A stretch of DNA of 64,000 nucleotides from Asterias rubens (taxonomy: Eukaryota; Echinodermata; Asteroidea; Forcipulatida; Asteriidae), in the NCBI RefSeq assembly GCF_902459465.1, contig NC_047066.1:2294001-2358000 (forward strand), read 5' to 3'. Under the pieces are notes generated by a model that made no database searches, was not told where the DNA came from, and worked only from the letters and a program-made list of their open reading frames with translations. Below, piece after piece: positions 1 to 36,600 of this stretch. Position numbers and translations under genes: made by a program. The number at the start of each line of letters is the position of its first letter. The first letter of the stretch is position 1.

Positions 1-339
1 AAATGTATTGCCTCCATCCCCCAGTCATTGCATGCCTTGGTGCCCCTTAAAATGGTCCTGTAAAACTTTATTTTTGACTCATCAAGTTGCCCTCTCTGAA
101 GGAGAAACCGCCCTGCCCTTTATCTCTGTCACAAAAGTCAGCCATGTACATAATGTATTTTGAACGTTAAGGGGAATGGTCCAATGTTATCGTCCTTGAG
201 CACAAGCTGGAATACTTAATCCAATCAAATTAGAATGTTCCTACCGTCTGGCTTTTTGAGTTGTTTTCTTACAAGAATGAAGTATCAGGCTTGATACTAA
301 TGCACTAATGCTTTAATTTGATGACTTTTTGTTATACAG
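1..339 (+). other. KDM2 intron upstream of first visible exon
   Basis: No exon is recognisable here. The stretch ends in a 3' splice acceptor (TTATACAG) directly before the first visible KDM2 exon. That exon begins with two bases completing a codon from an upstream exon, so the gene starts outside the window. Confidence 0.7.
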
Positions 340-26455
<26,116 letters not shown>

Positions 26456-27289
26456 TAATTCTGTACCTACATAGATCGTAACTATTCTGTCGCCTTCCCA
26501 AAAGTGACAGTGAAGGCTTAATCTTGTGCACACCTTACTAAGGACAAATGGAAGGCTTGGGCAGCTGACAGCAATGTACAGCTTATTCTGTAGTAATTCT
26601 GTACACTACAGATACCCCTTCCACAAAACTATCAACAATGATGGCTCAAACTTACTAAGAAGTTGTGGAAGGCTTGGGAAGCTGAAAACAACATACATGC
26701 TTGTTCTGTAGTTATTCTGTACACTACAGAATTACAATCTTCCCCAAAACTACTAACAGCGATGGCTCAAACTTACTAAGAACACTTTGCCACAGCCGTA
26801 GCCGTAGTCGCTAATGCGGATACGGCCTTATTCTGTAGTAATTCTGTACCTATAGATATGGTCACTATCATGTCACCTTCCCAAAAACTACTGACAGTGA
26901 AGGCTTAATCTTGTGCACACCTTACTAAGGACAAATGGAAGGCTTGGGCAGCTGACAACAACATACATCTTTCCCTGTAGTATCTCGATACCTACAGAGA
27001 TGGTAACTATTCTCTCACTTCAAAACTACCGACAGTGAAGCTGTGCACACTTTACTAAGGACACATGGAAGGCTTGGGCAGCTGACAGCAACATACAGCT
27101 TATTCTGTAGTAATTCTGTACACATCAATGGTAACTATTCTGTCACCTCAAAACTAACAACAATGAAGCTGTACACACTTTACCAAGGACACATAATTCG
27201 ATACCTACAGCATGTACAGAGATCTCTTGCATTCTTCACATATAGTGGATGGATTAGCGCCACTGATGACAGAATATTGTCTCTCTGTC

Positions 27290-27960
27290 TACAGAGACTG
27301 GTCCCCAAACACCAGTAAACTTCACCACTAAACTTCACCAGCAAACTACATTCATATCCACATTCTGTAGACACATAGATGATTATGTGAAGCACAGCTC
27401 ATTCTGTAGTGTGTTCCTACTCATACTAATATAACCTTTTGGACTCAACCAACTGAACTAAACTAATGACGGTGATTGTTCAACCGCGCCTTCATTCTGT
27501 AGACGCATTACATTATGAGAACGAGAAATTGCACTAAAGACAGCACAGCTCATTATGTAGTAAGTGTGTACCTACTCAGACTAATATATCCTCATCGGAC
27601 TCAATCAACTGAAGTAAAGTCCAGTGTACTGACAGTGATATGGCTCAATCGTGTCCTTATTCTCTAGACACAAATGATTATAACTAGATGTACTGAAGAC
27701 AAAGCACAGCTCATTCTGTAGCAAGTGACTACACAAACTATTTTAACAATATTATCAAACTTATACACACATGGTGTTACCGCAAACCAAATATATATTT
27801 ATAGCTCACCATGCAATGCCTCAAATCCTACATAATCAAACTCAATCAACTGAAGTAAACTAGTGACTGTGATGTAGACACGTAAAGTGTGTAAATGCTT
27901 GTGATTATGATAGATTGTACTGCAGACAAAACACAGCTCATTCTGTAGTGTGTTACTACT
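27290..27960 (+). repeat. Second, longer tandem family in KDM2 3' flank
   Basis: About three and a half units of roughly 150-180 bp with CACAGCTCATTCTGTAGT, CTACTCATACTAATAT and GACTCAATCAACTGAAGTAAA. The CTCATTCTGTAGTAAGTGTG segment resembles the stop-region phrase of the preceding array, so it may be a diverged derivative. A MITE-B end (27768-27833) interrupts it. Confidence 0.8.
27768..27833 (-). mobile_element. MITE-B end fragment
   Basis: ACACATGGTGTTACCGCAAA followed by CACCATGCAATGCCTCAAAT and CCTA: the inverse of the left end at 22806-22880. Confidence 0.75.
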
Positions 27961-28119
27961 AAGGTATACTCATACACATCATGTATTAAGAATGCTACTA
28001 TTTTCTCAAGGATTCAAAAGTGTTTCTGATACATGTATGTCCCTTTATTTCCTTTCTTCAGTTATTCCCAATGAGGATGTACACATTGTAACAATTGTTT
28101 CAAACTGTCTGCACAATTT

Positions 28120-28126
28120 AATAAAA
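28120..28126 (+). promoter_or_regulatory. Candidate KDM2 polyadenylation signal
   Basis: AATAAA within TTTAATAAAACCTGAGC at about 28119-28125, with another AATAAAA near 28173. If used, the 3' UTR would include the exon-derived arrays. This is a weak, motif-only call. Confidence 0.3.
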
Positions 28127-28240
28127 CCTGAGCTAATGCTAATAATGGTTAGCAGCTATAAATAATATACAAAAATAAAATCTCAAAGTTTGCATTTTTA
28201 TGAACTCTAACAATTATTTAACCACTTTATGAAAGTAAAG

Positions 28241-28802
28241 TTAAAGGCAGTGGAAACTATTGGTAATATCTCAAAATAATTATTAGCATAAAACCTTACT
28301 TGGTGACGAGTATTGGGGAGAGGTTGATGGTATAAAACATTGTGAGAAACGGCTCCCTCTGAAGTGCCATAGTTTTCGAGAAAGAAGTAATTTTCCACGA
28401 ATTTGATTTCAAGACCTCAGATTTAGAACTTGAGGTCTCGAAATCAACCATCTGAACGCACACAACTTCGTGTGACAAGGGTAAAATGCATAAAATAACA
28501 AACCTGTGAAAATTTGAGCTCGATTGGTGGTCAGAGTTGCGAGATAATAATGAAAGAAAAACACTCTTGTCACACAAAGTTGTGTGCTTTCAGATGCTTG
28601 ATTTCGAGACCTCAAATTCTAAATCTGAGGTCTCAAAATCAAGTTCGTGGAAAATTACTTCTTTCTCGAAAACTACGCAATTCAGAGGGAACCGTTTCTC
28701 ACAATGTTTTATACTATCAACCTCTCCCCATTACTCGTTACCAAGTAAGGTTTTATGCTAATAACTATTTTGAATAATTACCAATAGTGTCCACTGCTTT
28801 TG
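28241..28802. mobile_element. Fold-back MITE-A dimer
   Basis: Left half runs forward from TTAA-AGGCAGTGGAAAC to ACAACTTCGTGTGACAAGGG. The sequence then turns (ATGCATAAAATAACAAACC) and runs as an inverted MITE-A ending AATTACCAATAGTGTCCACTGC. Both outer ends are the same MITE terminus. Confidence 0.85.
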
Positions 28803-28829
28803 ATTATTTTGTTGTTGATATAGATTCAA

Positions 28830-29475
28830 TTGCAATTTTTGTCACAAATGGGTTGAAATTTGATAAAATTGTAAGGGGCATTTTTGTCAAGAATTGGCAG
28901 AAATGGCTGAAATTTGTTAAAATCCCAAAGGGGCAAGTCTTTCATTTTTGTCAAAATGGGCTGAAATTTGATAAAATCCCTAGGGGTTATATATAGTCTG
29001 GCATTTTTATCAAAATTGGGCTGAAATTGGTTAAAAGCCCAAAGGGCTAAGCCTTGCATTTTTGTCAAAAATGGGCTGAAGTTTGATAAAATCCCAAGGG
29101 GTAGTAAGCCTTGCATTTTTTATCAAAAATTTGCTGAAATTAATTTGATAAAATCCCAAGGGATTTTGTAAATTTTGAAAATTTGATAAAATCGCATGTG
29201 GTAAGCTTTGCATTTTTTATCAAATATGGGTTGAAATTTGATAAAATCCCAAGCGTTTTTGTCAAAAATGGGCTGCAATTTGATAAATTCCTCAGGGGAG
29301 CCTTGCATTTTTATCAAAAATGGGTTGAAATTTGATAAAATCCCAAGTGCTAAGCCTTGCATTTTTGTCAAAAAAGGGCTGAAATTAATTTGATAAAATC
29401 CTAAGGGATTTTGTCAATATTTTGAAAATCAAAAAAGGGCTGAAATTTGATAAAATCCCAAGGGTAAGCCTGGCT
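28830..29475. repeat. ~60-bp minisatellite (GGGCTGAAATTTGATAAAAT)
   Basis: About ten degenerate units of GCATTTTTGTCAAAAATGGG, CTGAAATTTGATAAAATCCC, AAGGGGTAAGCCTT. A lone unit with the same sequence lies at about 32985-33075 inside GUSB. Minus-strand frames with repeated NPF-x-KMQG-like phrases are repeat artefacts. Confidence 0.9.
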
Positions 29476-29818
29476 TTTTTATTTAATCACAATAAATACA
29501 TCATACTGCAATAATAGGCAAAATGGTACTTCTTGAAATAAATTGTTGGTTTATAAAAAAAAATTGAACAAATTTGTCACATAAAAAAAGCAGGAGCCAA
29601 TGCTTGTATATGTGGTCTGCCCTGCAAGGCAAAGACACACTTTCAATATTTAACAGTATTACTAGAGACTAGCAATGCTTCCTCAATACTGCTTCAACTT
29701 TTGGTTGACATCGCCTGGTGATGAAAAACCTCCTCAATATTTAACAATATTACCAGCGAGTTGTTGACAACATTCCTCAATAAGATGGCTTCAACTTTCT
29801 GTTGACACTGCAAAGACT

Positions 29819-30391
29819 AAGTTTCATGGCTCTGCTTACCGAAGCAAAGAACCGTAAGCAGGGAATTCTGTGCTTACGTTGAGGGAATGTTTGCTTGTGT
29901 GCGTGCATACTCCATGTTACAAGGCATTCTACACTTGCATTGCGTGCAAGCGGAGAATGTCGACCTTAAAGGCAGTGGACACTATTGGTAATTACTCAAA
30001 ATAATTAGTAGAATAAAACCTTTCTTGGTGACACGTAATGGGGAGAGGTTGATGGTATGAAACATTGTGAGAAACGGCTCCCTCTGAAGTGCCATAGTTT
30101 TTGAGAAAGAAGTATTTTCCACGAATTTGATTTCAAGACCTCAGATTTAGAACTTGAGGTCTCGAAATCAACCATCTAAATGCACACAACTTCGTGTGAC
30201 TTGGGTGTTTTTTTCTTTCATTATTATCTTGCAACTTCGATGACCGATTGAGCTCAAATTTTTCACAGGTTAGTTATTTTATGCATATGTTGAGATACAC
30301 CAACTGTGAAGGCTAGTCTTCGACAATTACCAATAGTGTCCACTGCCTTTAAGCGCAGAACTCAACTGTAAGCAGAGCCGTAAAATTGGGC
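29819..30391. mobile_element. MITE-C3 with nested MITE-A, inside the GUSB exon array
   Basis: Outer arms TTTCATGGCTCTGCTTACCG and AAGCAGAGCCGTAAAATTGG. MITE-A occupies 29966-30352 with TTAA at both ends. Outside it, the array sequence resumes on the left. Confidence 0.85.
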
Positions 30392-30690
30392 TTTGATAAA
30401 GATACCCTCACTCAAATTTGTATCTGGACTTTTAAGATTGGAAATTTCAAGAATAAACTGCTACAGTTCATAAACTTTCAAGATAATTTAAATGTTATAA
30501 AAACTTTCTGTTTAAATAAAGATACTGTTTTAGTTTTTTAACTCACACCAGATTATATAAAAAATAGTAAATTACATAAAAAATAAGCTGGAAAGGTCTT
30601 GCTTTAGAAAAAGGCAAACAAAACTTGCCGAAAGTGCTCCCCTTTAAAAAATGGTGCACCTCATTGTGTCTCCCTAAAATTTTAACCCTA
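30392..30690. other. Unassigned AT-rich interval
   Basis: No gene, no clear repeat family and no tandem unit can be seen here. It separates two blocks of the GUSB-derived array. Confidence 0.5.
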
Positions 30691-30762
30691 GTTACAATGC
30701 TGCTAAATAGTAGAGAGTCCTTGTCAACAGATGGTTTCAGCTTTCAGTTAACAATTCCTGGG

Positions 30763-30947
30763 CTAAAATTCATAGAGCTGCTTCAGTACAAAAAGTAGCT
30801 AAGCGCAAAACAATTTTGCTTACCAGATTAAGATTACCAGCCAAACTACCATGTCACAAGTGAAATTTGTGACTGGTATCCTGCTCATTTCTGCTTAAGA
30901 GAAAATTGTTAAGCAGTATTTGTTGCTTAGGCTGCTCTACGAAATAG
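30763..30947. mobile_element. MITE-C1-like insertion in the array
   Basis: AAATTCATAGAGCTGCTTCAG at the left and TAGGCTGCTCTACGAAATAG at the right. The distance between flanking array landmarks (285 bp) exceeds the 92-bp period by the length of this element, so it inserted into a pre-existing array. Confidence 0.8.
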
Positions 30948-31519
30948 GGCCAGGGTGATGACCACCTCAATATTTCACAGTATTAGTAGAGAGTTGTTAA
31001 CAAGTTCCTCAATAGAAACATTCAACATTCGGTCGACGTTACCAGTTAAAGATCACCTCATCAATATTTCCAGTATTAGTAGAGAGTCCTTGACAACGTT
31101 CCTCAAAAGATGGATTCAACATTCGGTTGACGTTACCTGGTGAAGACCACCTCAATATCTCACAGTATTGGTAGAGAGTTGTTGACAACATTCCTCAATA
31201 GATGGATTCAACATTCAGTTGACGTTACCTGGTGAAGACCCCCTCAATATCTCACAGTACGAGTAGAGAGTGGTTGACAACGTTCCTCAACAGATGGATT
31301 CAACATTCAGTTGACGTTACCTGGTGAAGACCACCTCAATATTTCACAGTATTAGTAGAGAGTTGTTGACAAAGTTCCTCAATAGATGGATTCAACATTC
31401 GGTTGATGTTACCTGGTGAAGACCACCTCAATATTTCGCAATATTAGTAGAGATGTGTTGACAACGTTCCTCAATAGATGAATTCAACATTCGGTTGACG
31501 TTACCAGTTAAAGATCTCT

Positions 31520-31641
31520 TCAATATTTCACTGTATTTTCAGAGAGTTGTTGATATCGCCTCCTCAGCAGATGGGCTGCTGCTTTTGGCTGACGTTGTCT
31601 TGTAAAGATTCCTTTTTTGTTGCCGACAACTCTTTTAACCG
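31520..31641 (-). CDS. GUSB: GUSB terminal coding exon (founder-like unit of 92-bp array)
   Basis: Acceptor CCCACAG at 31642, TGA at 31520-31522. It encodes 40 residues including [14 protein letters not shown], strongly conserved in GUSB, and ends ENTVKY. The last ~94 bases align in register with the tandem units below 31520. Matching stretches include TCAACAACTCTCT and GTGAAATATTGA, the latter holding the stop codon. Confidence 0.95.
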
Positions 31642-33590
31642 CTGTGGGTAAACAAAGATCAATGAAATTCAAGTTAACGACTTTATAATATTAATACTAA
31701 CCAGTTTTTATATAGCACTTTTCACACCCGGAGGGCATCTCAAAGCGCTTCCAACATTATTACCCCTGGTCACTGGGCCTTAAATCATTCCTTAAACAAT
31801 CTTAGCTCCCTGCGAGTACAATGGGCTATTCGACTAAAACAATCACAAGAACCATCTCTTCCCTCACAGGTACCCATTTACCCCTGGGTGGAGAGAAGCA
31901 TGTAGTTTAAAGTGTCTTGCTCAGGGTCTATAAAGTGTCAAGTGTCAAAAGATTCCCGAACCCACACTCTGTTGAACAGAATCACAAGAGCTTGAGTTCG
32001 GTGCTCTTATCCGCTCGGCCACGACACCCTATGACTTTATCAACTTTTGATTGGGAAAAAAGTGTTTCTGGTTCACATACCAAGCACCCTTGTTTACCAG
32101 TTTCCAGTGGAAGATAGGGGGTTACACTGGTTTTTTTGGTTCACATGAAGCAAGCACCCTTGTTTACCGGTTTCCTCAGGCTTGTGAGCTACATTGATTG
32201 AGTTCACTTATGAGGCATACTTGGTTTCATTACCAGAGATATAGAACACTAATTATGGAAGAGTAAGGGTTAACCCCTGTGTTTCTGGTTCACACAGCAA
32301 GCACCCTTGTTTACCGGTTTCCTCAGGCTTGTGAGCTACAGTGACTAAGGCCTTGTCCAAAACAATAAATTCGGCTACAGCAACGGCTAGATCGCGTCTG
32401 CCTATTCTCCAACATTGGCAGACGTACAGATCTAGCCGTAGCTGAAGCTGAGTTCGCAAGTTCAGACACAGTCTTCGTTATGAGGATGAGGCATCATTGT
32501 TTCATTACCAGAACAAAATACAAATAAACTAAAAACAATTTTTCACGCCTGCCAAAAGAGGCTATTTTGGCTTTTTTTTTTTTAAGAGGTGATAAATTTG
32601 GTTCAAATGAAACCTTACATTGCTCTGTCATGAAATCAGCAAAGTTCCAAATGAGTTCTCCAGTAAGGAAGTTATGTCTTAGATTGTCGAAGGTTTTGTG
32701 GTAACCGGCCAACATATCACACTGGTACTCCTCAGTAAACATCTGAGATGGATCCTGGAAAAAGATTGGAAGGAGATCAATCTGTTTATTTCAGGAAATT
32801 TAGTTTTAAAGGAAATTACAATAACACTGCAATTATGAATTAGTATTGCAATCTGGTTGGTCAAAGTTTCACATAAATTTGCATAAACTGCCGCTCAGAA
32901 AAGAGGGGGGGGGCTAGCCTTTTTTTTGGCTATGTCCAACTAATACATCGTCGCCTGCAAGGCTAGTCTAAAACTGCTAATAAGCCTTGCAATTTTGTCA
33001 AAAATGGGCTGAAATTCGATGAAAGTGTAAGGGGTATAATAATAAGCCATGTTTTTTGGTCAAAAATTTGGCAAAAATTTTGTTTATTTTCTGCTTCAAG
33101 AGAACAGTTTCTATATCATAAGCTCTGCTTACTGTAAGCAAAGCAAAAGACCAACGACGGGATCCCGGTTTAATTTTCTAAGAGGTTTTATGTTTTGCCA
33201 GAGTTTAGTGGTTTGCCGGCTTATGAAATTGACCTCCGTTATGTTCCTTTTCTTTGACTGTATAAACCTTAAACTTATCTGTTGGCTACTAAGTTGTATA
33301 TTTGCACTCTGTTATGCTGTGTTTTTGAAAGTATAGAAATATATGTGAATTGCATTGAAAAAAAAGTGTATAAAATTAAATAAAATAAGCAAACTTTGAT
33401 TACCATGTGAAGACCTGGTATTGTATCGGCTCCGTACTCGGTCTGCATAATGGTCTTATTAAACAAGAGATGCCACTCCCAGAAAGATGAGTTGGATTGT
33501 AACTCAATGACTTCAAGATGTCCCGAATCGCTGTACCAAGAGAAGTAATTATTGAGACACAACACATCGCACCACTGCGCCTGAAATAAG

Positions 33591-33675
<85 letters not shown>

Positions 33676-36600
33676 CGTTCTCATATAGCGCTTAATCACA
33701 CCCCTAGGTGCATATAAAAACGCTCAGTATTATTTCCTGCAAGGTATGTGGAGCTACGTATTGAAGTTTGAGACCTATTCCTTGACAACTTGACTTGTTT
33801 TAAGTCAATCAAATCAACAAGGTGTAGACCTATTCCAGCTCAAGAGGGGGCAGCTGTATTAGAGTGCACTCGGCTGTTCACAACTTGACTTGTTTTAAAG
33901 TCAACTAAATAGTAACAATGGAAATTTTTATAGCGCCAGTATCCACTGCAAGGCAGCGCTCATGGCGCTTTTGTACCAAAAACAACAAACAAGCAATGAA
34001 AGTAGCATCACATTATTAGAAAATAAAGTTTACAAAATGTAGATGAGTTTTTAAACTGTTTTTGAATAATTATGCCAAGTGAGTTTGAAAGTTTCAGAGT
34101 TTCAGGAAGGGAGTTCCAAAGCCTCGGTTTAGAGTTTGTGAAGGCCTATTCCATAAACTTATTATCGATCGTCTTACCACTTTTTCTTCGGTCGGAGGAG
34201 TACTACCACCTCCCATTACAAAGGTGACCATTCTAGTTGGATCCAAGCTTCTAGTGAAGTTAATCACGCTCCTGTACAGTAAGTTGTGTTAAAAATAAAT
34301 GAATATAAAATGAGTACCAAATATTAGTATGTTCTTGTGAAAATCTTCAAAACTAGCTCATTTTAGGTAGATTTTATTCTATAGAGAAGTGTCTTACTAT
34401 ATATTCTACTACCGCAGAGTAGATTTTTGGTTTTAGGGAGACTTCTCGATTCTAAAAAGAACTGTTCTGCTTCTTAACTACTAACTGGGCGAAACACAGG
34501 ACAGTTTTCTAAAGAAAAAAATATACCTGGCAAGAAGAGAAACACATGGTGTTACCGCAAACCAAATACATATTGATACCCCACCATGCAATGTCTCAAA
34601 TCCTATAAAGCTCATTTTACATACACTATGCTTTTCTGATCATCAGTTGGAACTAAACATTGTAACATTGGCATGAATTACCTTCACAAACTTTCAGGGT
34701 CGGCCAGTTTGTGACACAAAAGACCCCATAGAGACGCATAAGGAAAACAGTGTTACTTCAAGGCACTTGTGTGGATCATTATAACAAACGGTTTCAAACA
34801 TTTTTTCATGAACCAACTCGCCCGATTAAAGGTAAAGTGTCCCTTTAATGCTAACTCGCAGCAACAGCCATAGCCGTAGCCACATTCAGACACAGCCGTA
34901 CATGTACTTACCCAAAATAGAATACTGCTTGTGGTATGGTTGAAGCCGGTTCGTTAGCCACTGACCACATGACGACAGACGGACGATTCTTGTCTCGTTG
35001 ATACAACTCCATCATGACTGAGAGGTGATGAGTGAGGGACACGTTCCCCATATTGCTGGCTCTAAAAAAAAAAAAAGTACACATTTTAGAAAATAAGTAA
35101 ATGTATAACCTTTTGGAGACTATACATGTCTATCTAACATCAACACTGTACATCTACATGGCAGCTAGAGTTTGCCGATTGTAAAAGGCAGTGGACACTA
35201 TTGGTAACTACCCAACATAATTATTAGCATAAAACCTTACTTGGTAACGAGTAATGGGAAGAGGTTGATAGTATAAAATGTAAAATACTGTGAGAAACGG
35301 CTCCCTCTGAAGTGAAGTAGTTTTCGAGAACAAAGTATTTTTCCATGAATTTAATTTCGAGACCTCAAATTTAGAATTTGAGGTCTCGAAATTAAGCATA
35401 TGAAAGCACACAACTTCGTGTGACAAGGGTGTTTTTTTCTTTCATTATTATCTCACAACTTCAACTTCTTTAGAGAAGTGTTGGTGCTGAAAAGAACCGG
35501 TGGTTAACGACTCAACGTTTCGATCAGTATGCTCTGATCGTCTTCAGGAGAAGATCTCTTCAGAAAAGAGATATTCAAAGGGTGTTACGGCAAACCTCTC
35601 TTAGGATTATCGGTAAAAGATACAAGCGTCATGACTCACTTTGTAATTCCTACACCTGGACTCTCGTCAATAACCACTATTCCATGGCGATCACATTGAT
35701 CCATAAACTCCTCTGAGTAAGGGTAATGACTGGTACGCACCGCGTTGGCACCCAGCCACTTCATCAGGTTGATATCTTTGACAATCAGTGGAAGGTCCAA
35801 TCCTTTCCCTCTAATCTGGAAAACGCAAAAAATTCAATTCACTGTTAGACTTTTTGGGACACTACAATCCCGGTCATTGGGTGCGTTCGATCACCCACCG
35901 ATCACCCACACTCTCGTGGTGTCGTCATGCACATCTGGCCAGCCTGAAGTGACCCGTTCCACAAGCAGGGCACTTAGGGCTGACCCAGGTGAGCCCCTGG
36001 AATGACGTCAAAGCTATTCGAACGTTCTGGGGGCAGATCGGGGTCGACCCGGGGAAGCTAAATGAACGCACCCAATGTTGGCTCTCATTGCACGGTCTTT
36101 TGCATTCCAGTCAACATTGAGCAGAGGGACGGGGAGCGGGGGAGAGAATGTTTAATGTCAGGGGGAAGTAGACAGGGAATATTTATTGTAACGTTGGGAA
36201 TGGGTGGCCCAAGCATTTTGGTCGGGATTGTAGGTAGGGCCTCAAAATATTCTATGGACATATTTGAGAGCCCAATAAAAGGGATACAGTGTAAACAAAT
36301 TGCCCAATTGTGACGTAGGGTGTCGCTAGACTTGATGACAAGTCGTCACAGTGCAATTATACATTCATGCAACGGTCGTAGGTTGCGCGTAATTGCGACT
36401 GACTCACACACATGTACTGGGATCGAGGGTGTGTGTACTGTCCCCGTAGCTATAATAATAACAATAATAATTTGGGGGGGCTAATCGTCCTTACTCGCAG
36501 CTAGAGCTGAATTGTGAAGGACGCGGCTACAACGTGTTCGAGAAGCAGGCATACAAGGGCGCATTCAGCTGCCAGCCACATCAACCCATTATGACCACGG

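Larger units (their letters stand above)
29640..31519 (-). repeat. 92-bp tandem array homologous to GUSB last coding exon
   Basis: Units contain GAGTTGTTGACAACGTTCCT, CAATAGATGGATTCAACATT, CGGTTGACGTTACCTGGTG, AAGACCACCTCAATATTTCA. The GTTGACG landmark falls at 31494, 31402, 31310, 31218, 31126 and 31032 (92-94 bp apart), then 30747 after a MITE-C insertion, and 29801 and 29704 after further insertions. The next landmark in register, at 31588, is inside the translated GUSB exon. Confidence 0.95.

Noticed and set aside
26526..27318. Plus-strand frames beginning MHTLLRT in the KDM2 3' flank
   Set aside because: They are shifted readings of the exon-derived copies, in a different frame from KDM2, with no independent start or conservation evidence.
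28826..29371. Several minus-strand frames with repeated NPF/KMQG phrases
   Set aside because: They are periodic with the ~60-bp minisatellite and change frame between units; not genes.
32494..32618. GUSB ending at the exon 32754-32619 with a read-through C-terminus
   Set aside because: The read-through sequence ([11 protein letters not shown]) does not resemble GUSB, whereas splicing at GTAAGG to 31641 gives the conserved [14 protein letters not shown] in phase.
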